Shown piece after piece: positions 7,130 to 16,504 of a stretch of 60,287 nt of DNA; the stretch's first letter is position 1; every line of letters starts with the position of its first letter. The position numbers and the translations under genes were made by a program. Below the pieces are notes generated by a model. It worked only from the letters and a program-made list of their open reading frames with translations. It ran no database searches and was not told the origin of the DNA. Source of the DNA: JAUWOY01 sp034431315 (lineage in GTDB: Bacteria > Chloroflexota > Anaerolineae > VGOG01); contig DAOUDK010000038.1 of NCBI GenBank assembly GCA_034431315.1, forward strand, positions 1 to 60,287, in the 5' to 3' direction.

Positions 7130-8607
7130 AATCATTAGCGGAGAAGATTCGGAAATATGCATCAGAGGCTGAGGCCGTATGGGGCAAAGCCTATGGTCTA
7201 TTCGATAAGGTTATCCAAGCAAAGAAGTTCAAGGTGGGCGTTGAAATTGGTGTTGCCTTCGGGGGACATGCGGAAACAGTCTTGAACATTCCCACTGTTG
7301 ATAAACTCTATGGAGTCGATCCGTATAAGCATTTAGAGAATTATCATGACCCCACGAATCTTCCGCAAGAAGAATTTGACGAACTGTATGCTTATGTCTT
7401 GAGAAGGCTAGCTCAATTTGGTGAGCGGTACGAACATATACGGAAACTCTCAAAGCATGCTGTGGGTGACATTCCCGGGCAAATAGATTTCGTTTACATA
7501 GACGCCGATCATTCCTACGAAGGTGTTTGGGCAGACCTCTGTACCTGGTACGCCAAAGTTCGAGAGGGGGGTGTGATCGGCGGGCATGATTATGACCACC
7601 CCGATTTCCCAGGTGTCAAGCGAGCGATTGATGAGTTCTTTAGAAGGTTTGCCTGGAACGTGCATACTGAAGGCGAGGGAGTGTGGTGGGTGGAGAAAAG
7701 AACACTCAACATTAGCTTCTTCATACCGGCGTATAACTGTGAAAAAACAATTCAGGAATCCGTAGAGTCTATTCTGGAAGGAAATTTTATGGATGGTGAT
7801 GAGGTAGTCATCGTTGATGATGGTTCAACCGACAATACCGGAGAGGTTTTGAACGATTTGAAAACAAAGTACCCTGTAATAAAGCTTTTGAAGCACACCA
7901 GAAACAAAGGGGGATCTGCAGCCAGAAATACCGCAGTGGAAAATGCTGGAAATGAGATTCTATTCTGTTTGGATTCAGACAATGTTCTAGTTCCAGGCAG
8001 CATTCAAAAGCTAAAAGCATACTTGCTTAGTTCTGGCGCGGATGTAGCGGCATTTCAGGAACTCCATTATTTTAAGGATGACACAGGCCAAGGCACTCAC
8101 AAATGGACATTTGGGCCAGGACTGATAACTCTGGCTGATTGTCTAGCCGGGCCTGTAACGCCTGGAGCAAGTGGAAACTATATGTTCACCAAGGAGTCCT
8201 GGAGCAGAGCAGGGGGATATCCTGAGTTTGCTGGCGCATTAGATGCGTGGGGGTTCGGTTTCCGACAATTGGCCACAGGGTCTAAAATGACGGTTATGCC
8301 AGACTCGTACTATTATCATAGGTATGGTCACGAGTCTTACTGGGTCAGGGACTCAAAAAGCCAGAAAACCTCGTTGACGGCTCTACAGATATTGCTTCCT
8401 TTTTTGGATATGTTTGATCAGAAAGACGTTGACTATATGATGAGCCGTAAGGGACGGTACGATTGGTTTGGGAACCTGGAAAAACACCCGATTAAACTAA
8501 AGACGGGGGAGCGTGGAAAGACAGGTGCAAGGCCCCAACGCGATCCATCTCGAATACATGTGCTGAAAAAACCACTGAAAAGACTACTCAGTTTAATCAG
8601 AGTATGA
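7126..8607 (+). CDS. SAM methyltransferase (type 24) fused to GT2 glycosyltransferase
   Basis: 493 residues from ATG 7126 (ATGA overlap with the previous stop). Residues 1 to about 185 form a Methyltransf_24-like domain: VGVEIGVAFGGH, FVYIDADHSYEGV, GGVIGGHDYDHPDFPGV. Residues from about 195 form a GT2 domain: ISFFIPAYNCEKT, VVIVDDGSTDNTGE, then LDSDN as the metal-binding DxD-like motif. One polypeptide would therefore transfer a sugar and methylate a glycan. An upstream in-frame ATG at 7060 is unlikely because it lies inside the preceding gene. Specificities are unknown. Confidence 0.82.
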   Translation: MKSLAEKIRKYASEAEAVWGKAYGLFDKVIQAKKFKVGVEIGVAFGGHAETVLNIPTVDKLYGVDPYKHLENYHDPTNLPQEEFDELYAYVLRRLAQFGERYEHIRKLSKHAVGDIPGQIDFVYIDADHSYEGVWADLCTWYAKVREGGVIGGHDYDHPDFPGVKRAIDEFFRRFAWNVHTEGEGVWWVEKRTLNISFFIPAYNCEKTIQESVESILEGNFMDGDEVVIVDDGSTDNTGEVLNDLKTKYPVIKLLKHTRNKGGSAARNTAVENAGNEILFCLDSDNVLVPGSIQKLKAYLLSSGADVAAFQELHYFKDDTGQGTHKWTFGPGLITLADCLAGPVTPGASGNYMFTKESWSRAGGYPEFAGALDAWGFGFRQLATGSKMTVMPDSYYYHRYGHESYWVRDSKSQKTSLTALQILLPFLDMFDQKDVDYMMSRKGRYDWFGNLEKHPIKLKTGERGKTGARPQRDPSRIHVLKKPLKRLLSLIRV

Positions 8608-9392
8608 ACGTGCTTGCAGGACTTAGGCTCAGAATAGCGCACTTCCGCAACCGTTGGATCCGTCCAATCGTTAACTGGCGCCAAGTGCTACGAGCACTCC
8701 GTAGCTATCGTTGGTATGCTGCCGATTGGAGAGAGTATGCGCGGAGGCCGGACGCGGAGCCGTTGTACTTTCTGGATAGCTACCCTTGCCTCTGTGATCG
8801 CACAACAACTATACCCTTTGACGCGCACTACTTCTATCAGGATATTTGGGCTTTCAAACGAATCCTGGTCTCCGGCACACCAAGCCACGTGGATGTAGGA
8901 TCGCGGGCGATTTTTGTTGGCATGTTAACCGCGATTACCAAAGTGATCTTTATTGATATTCGCCCCCTAGTGGTCAACCCGGAGAACTTTTATCCACAAG
9001 CGGGCAGTATCCTGGCCCTCCCTTTTGCCGATAACTCGGTCGCCTCACTTTCTTGCCTGCACGTGGCAGAGCATATCGGCTTGGGACGATATGGGGACCC
9101 ATTGAACCCGGAAGGGACAAAGGAAGCTACACGAGAACTTGCTCGTGTCCTTGCTCCACAAGGCAATCTGTATTTCTCGGTTCCAGTAGGCAAGCCACGC
9201 GTCTGCTTCAATGCTCATCGCATCCATTCACCACAGCAAATTCTCGGCTATTTTCATGACCTAAAGCTAATCCAGTTTTCAGGTATTGACGATAGTGGCA
9301 CGTTCAGACAAGATATAGACCCTGACGACCTGGCTGGTTTCAACTACGCCTGTGGCTTGTTTCACTTCAAGAAACAGCTACGAACAACGTAA
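8604..9392 (+). CDS. DUF268-type methyltransferase-like protein
   Basis: 262 residues. The centre reads like a class I methyltransferase: HVDVGSRAIFVGMLTAITKV, FIDIRP, then SILALPFADNSVASLSCLH and ELARVLAPQGNLYFSVPVG. The pattern and the 'GLGRYGDPLNPEGT' segment fit DUF268 proteins found in surface-glycan clusters. It starts in an ATGA overlap with the MT-GT2 gene. Likely another glycan methyltransferase, with substrate unknown. Confidence 0.7.
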   Translation: MNVLAGLRLRIAHFRNRWIRPIVNWRQVLRALRSYRWYAADWREYARRPDAEPLYFLDSYPCLCDRTTTIPFDAHYFYQDIWAFKRILVSGTPSHVDVGSRAIFVGMLTAITKVIFIDIRPLVVNPENFYPQAGSILALPFADNSVASLSCLHVAEHIGLGRYGDPLNPEGTKEATRELARVLAPQGNLYFSVPVGKPRVCFNAHRIHSPQQILGYFHDLKLIQFSGIDDSGTFRQDIDPDDLAGFNYACGLFHFKKQLRTT

Positions 9393-9447
9393 CATACCTG
9401 GACAGGTGTCAGGTCAGCCTGGAATTTCTCGTATAGCAGGATCAAGG

Positions 9448-10473
9448 ATGGATATAGAAAGATTACTGCTTCTCACGGTGGGTTGTGTGAATTATGATTG
9501 TGATATCAACTTCTATGAACCATTGAAGGAGATATGCCCAACCGTTATCCGCTACAATTATCTTGAACGTTGCCAGCAGATAGGCAAGCGAGCGATGAAT
9601 AGAGAATTGCTTAGGTTGGTTAAGGCTGAGGAACCAGATTGTGCTTTCTTCATCACATATCAGGAACAAATCTACAAATCTACGATCAAAAGAATTACCG
9701 ATTTGGGAGTGATTACCATAGGATGGTTCAGTGATGATCACTGGAGGTTCGAGGATTACTCTCAAAAGTGGGCTCTATACCTGACTTATTGTGTCACAAC
9801 TGATAAAGAGTCATTTCTAAAATACAGAAGTTTAGGATATCCTGCGATATTATCTCAATGGGCCGCCAATCCAAATTACTATAAACCCTATCCTTTGGAG
9901 AAAATAATTGATGTCAGCTTTGTGGGGCAATGTCATGGTGTCCGAAGAGAAGTGATAAGTTATCTTGTCTCGAAAGGTGTCTCTTTGAGGACATTTGGAC
10001 GAGGATGGGGTGAGTATATTCCCTTTGCAGATATGGTGAAGATTTGTAGTCGGAGCAAAATCAACTTGAATATCAGCGCATCCTCGGTTGATCCGAGCGT
10101 TAAGCAAATCAAGGGACGCGTCTTCGAGGTGCCAATGGCGGGTGGATTCCTGTTGACGGATTATGCCCCAGAGCTCGAAAATTTCTTCAGGATAGGCGAA
10201 GAGTTAGTATGCTATGAAGGATTGGATGATGCTGTCGAGAAGATACGATATTACCTGGCCCACGAAGAAGAGAGAGAACAAATAGTTCAGGCTGGCCACA
10301 AGAGAGCCTTGGAGCAACATACCTGGCAACGTAGATTAACCGATGTCCTTGAGAAGGTCCTACGAGAAAGCCGGCACCAACAGCAGAAAGAGAGTGTATC
10401 TCCAAGCCGGACGTGGTGGCAGAGCTTGATCGATAGCTGGCAAAGTTTCAAGGCAAGAAACTCGTGTAAGTGA
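9448..10473 (+). CDS. CgeB-like glycosyltransferase
   Basis: 341 residues from ATG 9448 (MDIERLLLLTVG); AGCAGGATCAAGG lies upstream. The pattern matches the CgeB/Glyco_trans_1_2 family: FSDDHWRFEDYS in the middle, SFVGQCHGVRREVISYL at the donor domain, FEVPMAGGFLLTDYAPEL as the nucleotide-sugar motif, and a helical tail ending QHTWQRRLTDVL. Such enzymes decorate surface glycans or spore coats. An in-frame upstream start at 9352 would overlap the previous gene by 41 bases and adds a non-conserved leader, so I rejected it. Confidence 0.78.
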   Translation: MDIERLLLLTVGCVNYDCDINFYEPLKEICPTVIRYNYLERCQQIGKRAMNRELLRLVKAEEPDCAFFITYQEQIYKSTIKRITDLGVITIGWFSDDHWRFEDYSQKWALYLTYCVTTDKESFLKYRSLGYPAILSQWAANPNYYKPYPLEKIIDVSFVGQCHGVRREVISYLVSKGVSLRTFGRGWGEYIPFADMVKICSRSKINLNISASSVDPSVKQIKGRVFEVPMAGGFLLTDYAPELENFFRIGEELVCYEGLDDAVEKIRYYLAHEEEREQIVQAGHKRALEQHTWQRRLTDVLEKVLRESRHQQQKESVSPSRTWWQSLIDSWQSFKARNSCK

Positions 10474-10492
10474 TCATTGAGGAGAAACACTG

Positions 10493-11359
10493 GTGGCCAT
10501 AGAGCAAGCACTGCCTACAGACGAGACATATAGAAGCTCCGGTTACTACACGTTATTCGTCGAGCGACACGAGTTGGCGCAACAAGTGATTTCAGGACGT
10601 CGTGTCCTGGACACCTGCTGCGGCACAGGCTGGGGTACCTATCACTTTTTTGCTTCCGAAGCGACCTGGGTCTGTGGCATGGATCGTTCTTACGAGGCGC
10701 TCCACCACTACGAATTCCATAAAAATGGCCTTCCTCTAGCGCAGATGGATGCCTTACGCCTGGCTTTCACCGATGACTCGTTCGATGTAGTGTTGGCTCT
10801 GGAGAGCATTGAGCACTTCACGGTACAGAATGGCAAAAGATATGTTGCAGAGCTATGTAGGGTCACGCGACCAGGGGGCGTTTTGTTGGGCACCACACCC
10901 CTTTGTGCCGACGTCTCCTTAATACCTGTCTTTCAAGCTTGGAATCAATTTCACCTCTATGTTTACACTCGTGAGGCTTTGTATAGATTCCTGAGGCAAT
11001 TCTTCATAGATATCGATATTTATGAGATGTATAACGAAACCTGTCCCTACTTTGCTTTCATTGCCGTGAAACCTGGGGCGGCACCACTCGATACGGCTGA
11101 TCTTCGTCGTGAGTTGGCTAGGCCGCAGTCAGATTTGCGGAGCTTAGAAGCGTTTCACTACTCTAGGTGGAGTCAGGCGCTAGCGCACCTCAATGACCGA
11201 AAAAAAGCCCGTTGTTTAGCCGCTCGAGCTTTTCTGAAAACTCCGAGTAACCTCTCCATATTGAAAGCTGTGGTCATGCTATGGCTTCCCGTTGGTCTGG
11301 TGAACTGGTTAAGAGCAGCAAAGCGCAGACTCAGTTCATATCTTGGAGGAAAGTTGTGA
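10493..11359 (+). CDS. Class I SAM methyltransferase (type 11)
   Basis: 288 residues starting at GTG 10493 with GAGGAG about 10 bases before it. Motif I VLDTCCGTGWGTYHF, acidic residue in CGMDRSYEAL, LRLAFTDDSFDVVLALESIEHF as motif II, and RPGGVLLGTTP as motif III make a complete Methyltransf_11 domain. The carboxyl 90 residues are helical and unassigned. It lies in the glycan cluster, so sugar or lipid-glycan methylation is the likely job. The next gene starts inside its stop codon (GTGA). Confidence 0.82.
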   Translation: MAIEQALPTDETYRSSGYYTLFVERHELAQQVISGRRVLDTCCGTGWGTYHFFASEATWVCGMDRSYEALHHYEFHKNGLPLAQMDALRLAFTDDSFDVVLALESIEHFTVQNGKRYVAELCRVTRPGGVLLGTTPLCADVSLIPVFQAWNQFHLYVYTREALYRFLRQFFIDIDIYEMYNETCPYFAFIAVKPGAAPLDTADLRRELARPQSDLRSLEAFHYSRWSQALAHLNDRKKARCLAARAFLKTPSNLSILKAVVMLWLPVGLVNWLRAAKRRLSSYLGGKL

Positions 11360-13602
11360 ACGTCTTACTGACCACCTCTGCCGCACCACTCATGTCGCCG
11401 TTTTCTACCGATGAGAAACGGCCTTCGCTTGGCCTTGGTTTCTTGATCGCGGTGCTGCGGGATGTGGGGCATAAGGTGTTTTTCATTGATAACTACCTGC
11501 GCCCCAGCGATTTTCTGGAAACTGGCTACCTGCTCCATAACGAAATCGATCTGGTCGGCATCTACGCCAACACCATCTGCTACCGCGACACCAGGCGCAT
11601 GCTCCTTAAGATGCAGGCAATGAGAAAAAAAGGAGAGTGGAAGGGGAAGATAATGGTGGGTGGGCCTCATACCGCCGTTGCTTTAGAAACGATACCTGAC
11701 TTTGTGGATTACATAGTACAGGGGGAGGGGGAGAGGGCGATAATTGACATTTTAGAAGGGAACACAGGGCACGTTGTAAGAGCTGAACGGATAAGAGATT
11801 TAGATTCTCTCCCTATGCCTGCTTGGGAATATTTTGCCCCCTTGCCCTACGATGATTCGGTACAATGGTTTAGAGATAGGCCAGTCTTTACCATGAACAC
11901 CAGCCGAGGGTGTCCTTTTAACTGCGCTTTCTGCTCTGTTGATTCCATTTGGGGCAAACAATATACCTACTTTAGCCCTGAGCGCATGGTAAGTGATATC
12001 GAATATCTCATTAAAACCTACGGAGCAAGGGGCATTTACTTTAGGGAAGACAATTTCACTTTAAATAGAAAACGAGTTATTAATTTTTGCGAGTTGCTTT
12101 TGAGAAAAGGGATCAAGATAAAATGGGTTTGTGAAACGAGAGTTGATACTCTTGATTATGATCTAATAAGTCTCATGTATCGCGCTGGGTGTCGAGCCTA
12201 TTACCTTGGTGTGGAGAGTGGAAACCAGCGGTTACTCGATTTCATGAGAAAAGGGATCACTATTGAGCAGACCGAAAGAGTTTTCAAGTGGTGTCATCAG
12301 ATTGGCATGAAGACAGCGGCCAGTTTCATCGTTGGCATTCCTACGGAGACGGAGGAAGAGCGTGCCCAAACAATCTATTTCGCTAAGAAGATAAAGCCAA
12401 CAACCGCTTGGTTCAATGTCTTTGTGGGTATTCCGAGAAGTGAATTGTACGAATACGTGCTAGAAAATAATTTGTATGAATACATAGATGATCGAGGGCT
12501 GGTCTATCTTGAAGGACACGATCAATTAGTGGAGCAATTTTATGGTGGGAATCCTTGCAGAAAGATCCTCCGGGAAAGGGTTGAAATCCAGCGAAAGCCA
12601 AGTATCTCTAGCTCTAAGGTAGAGAGAGGCAAACCTCCTAAAGTAAGTGTTATTATGAGTGTCTATAATGCTGAAAAGCACGTTAAAGAGGCCATTGATA
12701 GCATCCTAAATCAGACTTTCAGCGATTTCGAGTTTATCATTGTTAATGACGGCTCGACAGATAGAACTTCAGAGATTCTGAAGAGCTACACTGATCTAAG
12801 GTTAATCATCGTTAACCAAGCGAATAAAGGAGTGACGCGATCCTTGAATAAAGCCATTGAGATGGCCAGAGGGCAGTATATAGCCAGAATGGACGCCGAT
12901 GACATTTCCTTACCACAGAGGCTTCAGATGCAAGTTGAATTCTTGGAGGAGCATCCTGCAGTCAGCCTCGTTGGAACATCGGTGCTTCAAATTGACGAAG
13001 ATGGGAAAATAATGGCAGAATGGTCTTTGTTAACAGAGAGCGCCCAGATTAAAAAAGCTTTGTTGACAGAGAATCAGTTTTGCCATGGCTCGGTGATGTT
13101 CAGGCGAGAGCGCATCGAAAAAGTGGGTGGATACCGTGAGGAGTTCGAACGTGCTCAGGATTACGATTTGTGGTTGAGAATTGCTGAGCACTATGAAGTG
13201 GCCAATTTAGCGACTCCTCTGTACAAGTGGCGATTCACAGCTAATGGTATCTCCGTCTCTCGTAAGATAGCCCAAGATCAGTACGCTACTCTTGCCCGTC
13301 AATGCGCTGAGAGGAGAAGAAGAGGAGAGAAAGAGCCGTTGATAAGCCAGGGAATAGGAGTAACTCGTGAGAGAACGAGGGTCTGGGGGGAGAAACGACA
13401 GATTTTAGCTTGGTATCATTACACCTGGGGAAGGGCATTGCTCAAGCAAGAACGGATGCAGGAGGCGCGTTTACAGCTTGGCCAGGCTATCAAGAATCCC
13501 CCTTTTTATCTTGGTGCTTGGGTTTTCTATCTCGCTACCTATTTGCCCTCTTCCTGGTTAAGAAAAATGCGCCCAATCTGGCATAAGATGCGAAGACGGT
13601 AG
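11356..13602 (+). CDS. B12-binding-type radical SAM protein fused to GT2 glycosyltransferase
   Basis: 748 residues from GTG 11356, which overlaps the previous stop and has GGAGGA at 11345-11350. The first ~130 residues resemble the cobalamin-binding domain of BchE-like proteins (SLGLGFLIAVLRDVGHKVF, then VGGPHTA). The radical SAM cluster ligands are in SRGCPFNCAFCSV (Cys at about 186, 190, 193). From about 425 a complete GT2 domain follows: VSVIMSVYNAEKH, VNDGSTDRTSE, ARMDADDISLPQRL. The carboxyl end is basic. B12/radical SAM enzymes can methylate unreactive carbons, so the protein could make a C-methylated sugar and transfer it. The base composition of the radical SAM half is more AT-rich than its neighbours. 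Confidence 0.85.
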   Translation: MNVLLTTSAAPLMSPFSTDEKRPSLGLGFLIAVLRDVGHKVFFIDNYLRPSDFLETGYLLHNEIDLVGIYANTICYRDTRRMLLKMQAMRKKGEWKGKIMVGGPHTAVALETIPDFVDYIVQGEGERAIIDILEGNTGHVVRAERIRDLDSLPMPAWEYFAPLPYDDSVQWFRDRPVFTMNTSRGCPFNCAFCSVDSIWGKQYTYFSPERMVSDIEYLIKTYGARGIYFREDNFTLNRKRVINFCELLLRKGIKIKWVCETRVDTLDYDLISLMYRAGCRAYYLGVESGNQRLLDFMRKGITIEQTERVFKWCHQIGMKTAASFIVGIPTETEEERAQTIYFAKKIKPTTAWFNVFVGIPRSELYEYVLENNLYEYIDDRGLVYLEGHDQLVEQFYGGNPCRKILRERVEIQRKPSISSSKVERGKPPKVSVIMSVYNAEKHVKEAIDSILNQTFSDFEFIIVNDGSTDRTSEILKSYTDLRLIIVNQANKGVTRSLNKAIEMARGQYIARMDADDISLPQRLQMQVEFLEEHPAVSLVGTSVLQIDEDGKIMAEWSLLTESAQIKKALLTENQFCHGSVMFRRERIEKVGGYREEFERAQDYDLWLRIAEHYEVANLATPLYKWRFTANGISVSRKIAQDQYATLARQCAERRRRGEKEPLISQGIGVTRERTRVWGEKRQILAWYHYTWGRALLKQERMQEARLQLGQAIKNPPFYLGAWVFYLATYLPSSWLRKMRPIWHKMRRR

Positions 13603-13622
13603 TTGCTTCGAGAGTGGTAAAC

Positions 13623-14582
13623 ATGCTCAAAGTCAGCGTGGTCATTCCGACTTATAACCAGGCACGCTACGTGTCGGGGGCCATTGAGAGCGTCCTGGCC
13701 CAGACTTATAGCGACTACGAGATTGTGGTCGTAAACGACGGTTCCACAGACGGGACAGGTACCGTGGCAGAGGCGTACATTCCCAGGGTGAGGGTTATCC
13801 ACCAGGAGAATCGTGGCGAATCGGGAGCGCGTAACGCCGGCCTCCAGGCGACCAGTAGTGAGTATATCGCTTTCCTAGACGGCGACGACGTCTACCTGCC
13901 GGATAAACTGGAGCGGCAGGTAAACGTCCTAGATACTTACCAGGAAGTGGGAGTCGTCTACTCAGATGTCTATCTTTGGGATACCACAGCGGGACAGAGC
14001 CAGACTCTGCGTCTGTTTCCGGGCCAGGGAGCGCCGTCTGGGAACGTCTTGGAACGGCTGGTGCGAGGAAACTTCCTGACCATTCACGCTGCGTTGGTTC
14101 GTCGCGAATGTCTAGAGACTGTAGGATTCTTTGACGAGACAATTCAAACCTTCCCGGACTGGGAACTCTGGCTGCGTGTCGCGAAACACTATGAGTTCTT
14201 CTACCTGCCCGGCTCCGTGGCTCGCTACCGGCTGCATCCGGGTATGGTTTCCCGTAATCGCCAGAAGATGTGGCAAGGTGCTCTGACTGTGCGCCGTAAA
14301 CTTTTGAATGGTTCCCTTCTGACACATGTTTCGGCAGAGGCGCGCCAATTCAATCGTTACCAGTGTGGTCTGTTGAGTTGTCTGGTTGGTGATATGGGCC
14401 AGGGGCGGACCCTGTTGCTAGAATCCTACTGTGAAGAACCATCCATCCGTGCGGCGATACTCGCTTATGCGGCATCGCTGCTGGGTAGAAGAGTGCTTCA
14501 GATGTTGGTGGCACTCCGCAGCATGACTGGAGACCGCTTGGTGGGAGGGGCTTCGTGTTGCTTATCTGAATATGTCAAATAA
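13623..14582 (+). CDS. GT2 family glycosyltransferase
   Basis: 319 residues. GT-A fold motifs are VSVVIPTYNQARYV at the start, VVVNDGSTDGTG, and the metal site FLDGDDVYLPDKL. ATG 13623 is preferred because CGAGAG lies 8 bases upstream; GTG 13614 is a possible alternative. The carboxyl 100 residues after the 'FPDWELWLRVAKHY' segment are typical of polysaccharide GT2 enzymes. Donor and acceptor are unknown. The gene overlaps the next one by 11 bases. Confidence 0.85.
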   Translation: MLKVSVVIPTYNQARYVSGAIESVLAQTYSDYEIVVVNDGSTDGTGTVAEAYIPRVRVIHQENRGESGARNAGLQATSSEYIAFLDGDDVYLPDKLERQVNVLDTYQEVGVVYSDVYLWDTTAGQSQTLRLFPGQGAPSGNVLERLVRGNFLTIHAALVRRECLETVGFFDETIQTFPDWELWLRVAKHYEFFYLPGSVARYRLHPGMVSRNRQKMWQGALTVRRKLLNGSLLTHVSAEARQFNRYQCGLLSCLVGDMGQGRTLLLESYCEEPSIRAAILAYAASLLGRRVLQMLVALRSMTGDRLVGGASCCLSEYVK

Positions 14583-15384
14583 CGGGAATCTCTCGGTGAT
14601 TATCGTCAGTTGGAATACCAAGGCGCTATTGCAGAACTGTCTGAGCTCGCTCGTCGCAGCCGAGGGCTACATCCCAGAGACGATTGTCATAGACAATGCC
14701 TCTACAGATGGCAGTTCAGAGATGGTGATGCGTGAGTTTCCTCAGGTCAAACTTATTCGCAACAGCGCAAACATGGGTTTCAGCGCCGCCAGCAACCAGG
14801 GCATCCACGCCAGCACAGGGCGGTATGTGCTTCTGTTGAACAGCGATACTATCGTTCCAGAAGGAGCCCTGGAGAAGCTGGCCCGCTTTATTGACGACCA
14901 TCCGGAGGCGGGGGCTTGCGGGCCACGGCTGGTGCGACCGAACGGCACGCCCCAACCCTATGCCTTTGGCGGCGACCCCACACCGGGCTACCTTCTGGCT
15001 CGTGGCTTGAACCGACTATTACTTCACCGCTACCTCCACGACTGGGCCACCGATGTTGTCCAACAGGTGGACTGGGTCTCTGGAGCCTGCCTGATGGTAC
15101 GCCGGGAAGCAATAGCCCAGGCAGGGTTGTTAGACGAAAATATCTTTATGTACTTTGAAGATAACGATTGGTGTCTGCGCATACGGCAGTGCGGATGGAA
15201 GGTTTATTACAACCCACAAGTTTCTATCATCCACATTGGTGGCCAAAGTCTGGCGCAAAATCCAGTCGCACGTCAGGCCTACTATCGCAGCTTGAACTAT
15301 TTCTATGCCAAACATTACGGACCGCTCTCGCGCTTCCTGCTTCGAGCCAGTCTTTTGCCTTATCGCTTGCTAGTCAGATATTGA
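14572..15384 (+). CDS. GT2 family glycosyltransferase (rhamnosyltransferase-like)
   Basis: 270 residues, compact GT2 of the type often annotated as rhamnosyltransferase. Motifs: LSVIIVSWNTKALLQNCL, IVIDNASTDGSSEMV, LLNSDTIVPEGAL, then WVSGACLMVRREA and ENIFMYFEDNDWCLR, the last two being hallmark acceptor-side motifs of this subgroup. No membrane segment is seen. Linked to the GT2 gene before it (overlap) and the GT4 gene after it (1-base gap). Confidence 0.87.
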   Translation: MSNNGNLSVIIVSWNTKALLQNCLSSLVAAEGYIPETIVIDNASTDGSSEMVMREFPQVKLIRNSANMGFSAASNQGIHASTGRYVLLLNSDTIVPEGALEKLARFIDDHPEAGACGPRLVRPNGTPQPYAFGGDPTPGYLLARGLNRLLLHRYLHDWATDVVQQVDWVSGACLMVRREAIAQAGLLDENIFMYFEDNDWCLRIRQCGWKVYYNPQVSIIHIGGQSLAQNPVARQAYYRSLNYFYAKHYGPLSRFLLRASLLPYRLLVRY

Positions 15385-15385
15385 T

Positions 15386-16504
15386 ATGAGTATTATCATC
15401 GACGCTCGCACCGCCACCGACCATTTCCCCGGCATCGGGCGCTATGTGGTCAACCTGGCCCGGGCGATGGTCCCGCTTCTCGGCAAGGACGAACGGCTTA
15501 TCATACTGCGCGATCCTACCCAACCTTCCTCCTGGGACCTGACAACACTGACCGTAGAGCAAGTACAGGTGGTGGACGCACCCATCTCCCCCTTCTCCCT
15601 CCGCCAGCAGTGGGTCATCCCCCGGATCTTGCGCCGCCTGGGGGCTAACGTTTACCACAGTCCCTACTACCTGATGCCCTACTGCCTCAAGGTGCCGGCT
15701 GTGGTGACAATGTACGACCTGATCCCTCTCCTCTTTCCACAACACGTTTCTCCCATAGCCCGCCTGCTGTTCCGATGGATGACGGCCCTGGCCCTGCGGG
15801 CGGCATCGCGCGTCATCGTCATCTCCCAGGCCACCCACCGTGACTTGCTGACCTTTTACCATCTTCCACCCCAAAAGGTCACAGCCATCCCCCTGGCGGC
15901 TGATCCAGGTTTCCATCCACCGCCTCCTACCGAGATCGAGCGGGTGCGTCGCAAATACGCTCTTCCAGAAGACTATCTCCTGTACCTGGGCATCAACAAG
16001 CCCCACAAGAACCTGGTGCGGCTGATTGACGCCTTCTCACGTTTCACGTTTCACGTTTCACGTTTCACGCTCGTCATCGCCGGCGCCTGGGACTCTCGCT
16101 ACCCTGAACCACGGCAGCGAGCGGAGGCCCTGGGACTTGAAAACGTCGTCCGTTTCCTGGGGCCGGTGCCGGAGGCCGACCTGCCAGCTCTCTACAGCGG
16201 GGCGACTCTCTTCGTCTTCCCTTCTCTGTATGAGGGCTTCGGCCTGCCAGTGCTGGAGGCCATGGCTTGCGGAACGCCGGTCGTTTGCTCGAACACATCC
16301 AGCCTGCCAGAGATCGTGGGTGAGGCGGCGCTAACCTTCGACCCTCTCGACGTCGAGGGGATGGCGGCGAAGATCGAGGAGGCTTTGGGCAATGAGGCAC
16401 TGCGGGAGGAGATGAGGGGGAAGGGCTTGCAGCAGGCGGCGAAGTTCTCTTGGGAGAGGACAGCGCAAGAGACGCTGAAGGTTTACAGGGAGGCGGAGAG
16501 ATGA
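15386..16504 (+). CDS. GT4 family glycosyltransferase
   Basis: 372 residues. Amino domain IIIDARTATDHFPGIGRYVV is typical of GT4 mannosyl-type transferases. The donor domain contains YLGINKPHKNLVRLIDAF and the family signature YEGFGLPVLEAMACGTPVV. Between them, residues about 217-228 (SRFTFHVSRFTL) are written by a 35-bp heptamer array at 16035-16069, where other members have a variable loop, so the enzyme may still work. ATGA overlap with the next frame. A short remnant at 17450 and a tail at 18728 look like broken relatives. Confidence 0.86.
   Translation: MSIIIDARTATDHFPGIGRYVVNLARAMVPLLGKDERLIILRDPTQPSSWDLTTLTVEQVQVVDAPISPFSLRQQWVIPRILRRLGANVYHSPYYLMPYCLKVPAVVTMYDLIPLLFPQHVSPIARLLFRWMTALALRAASRVIVISQATHRDLLTFYHLPPQKVTAIPLAADPGFHPPPPTEIERVRRKYALPEDYLLYLGINKPHKNLVRLIDAFSRFTFHVSRFTLVIAGAWDSRYPEPRQRAEALGLENVVRFLGPVPEADLPALYSGATLFVFPSLYEGFGLPVLEAMACGTPVVCSNTSSLPEIVGEAALTFDPLDVEGMAAKIEEALGNEALREEMRGKGLQQAAKFSWERTAQETLKVYREAER
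16035..16069 (+). repeat. TTTCACG heptamer array in a GT4 gene
   Basis: One variant unit (TCTCACG) then four exact TTTCACG units, read in frame as SRFTFHVSRFT. It lies in the GT4 linker before LVIAGAWDSRY. Confidence 0.85.

Noticed and set aside
14037..14325. Long minus-strand frames opposite the GT2 genes
   Set aside because: Low-complexity Arg/Ser/Pro proteins that mirror the codons of the plus-strand glycosyltransferases.
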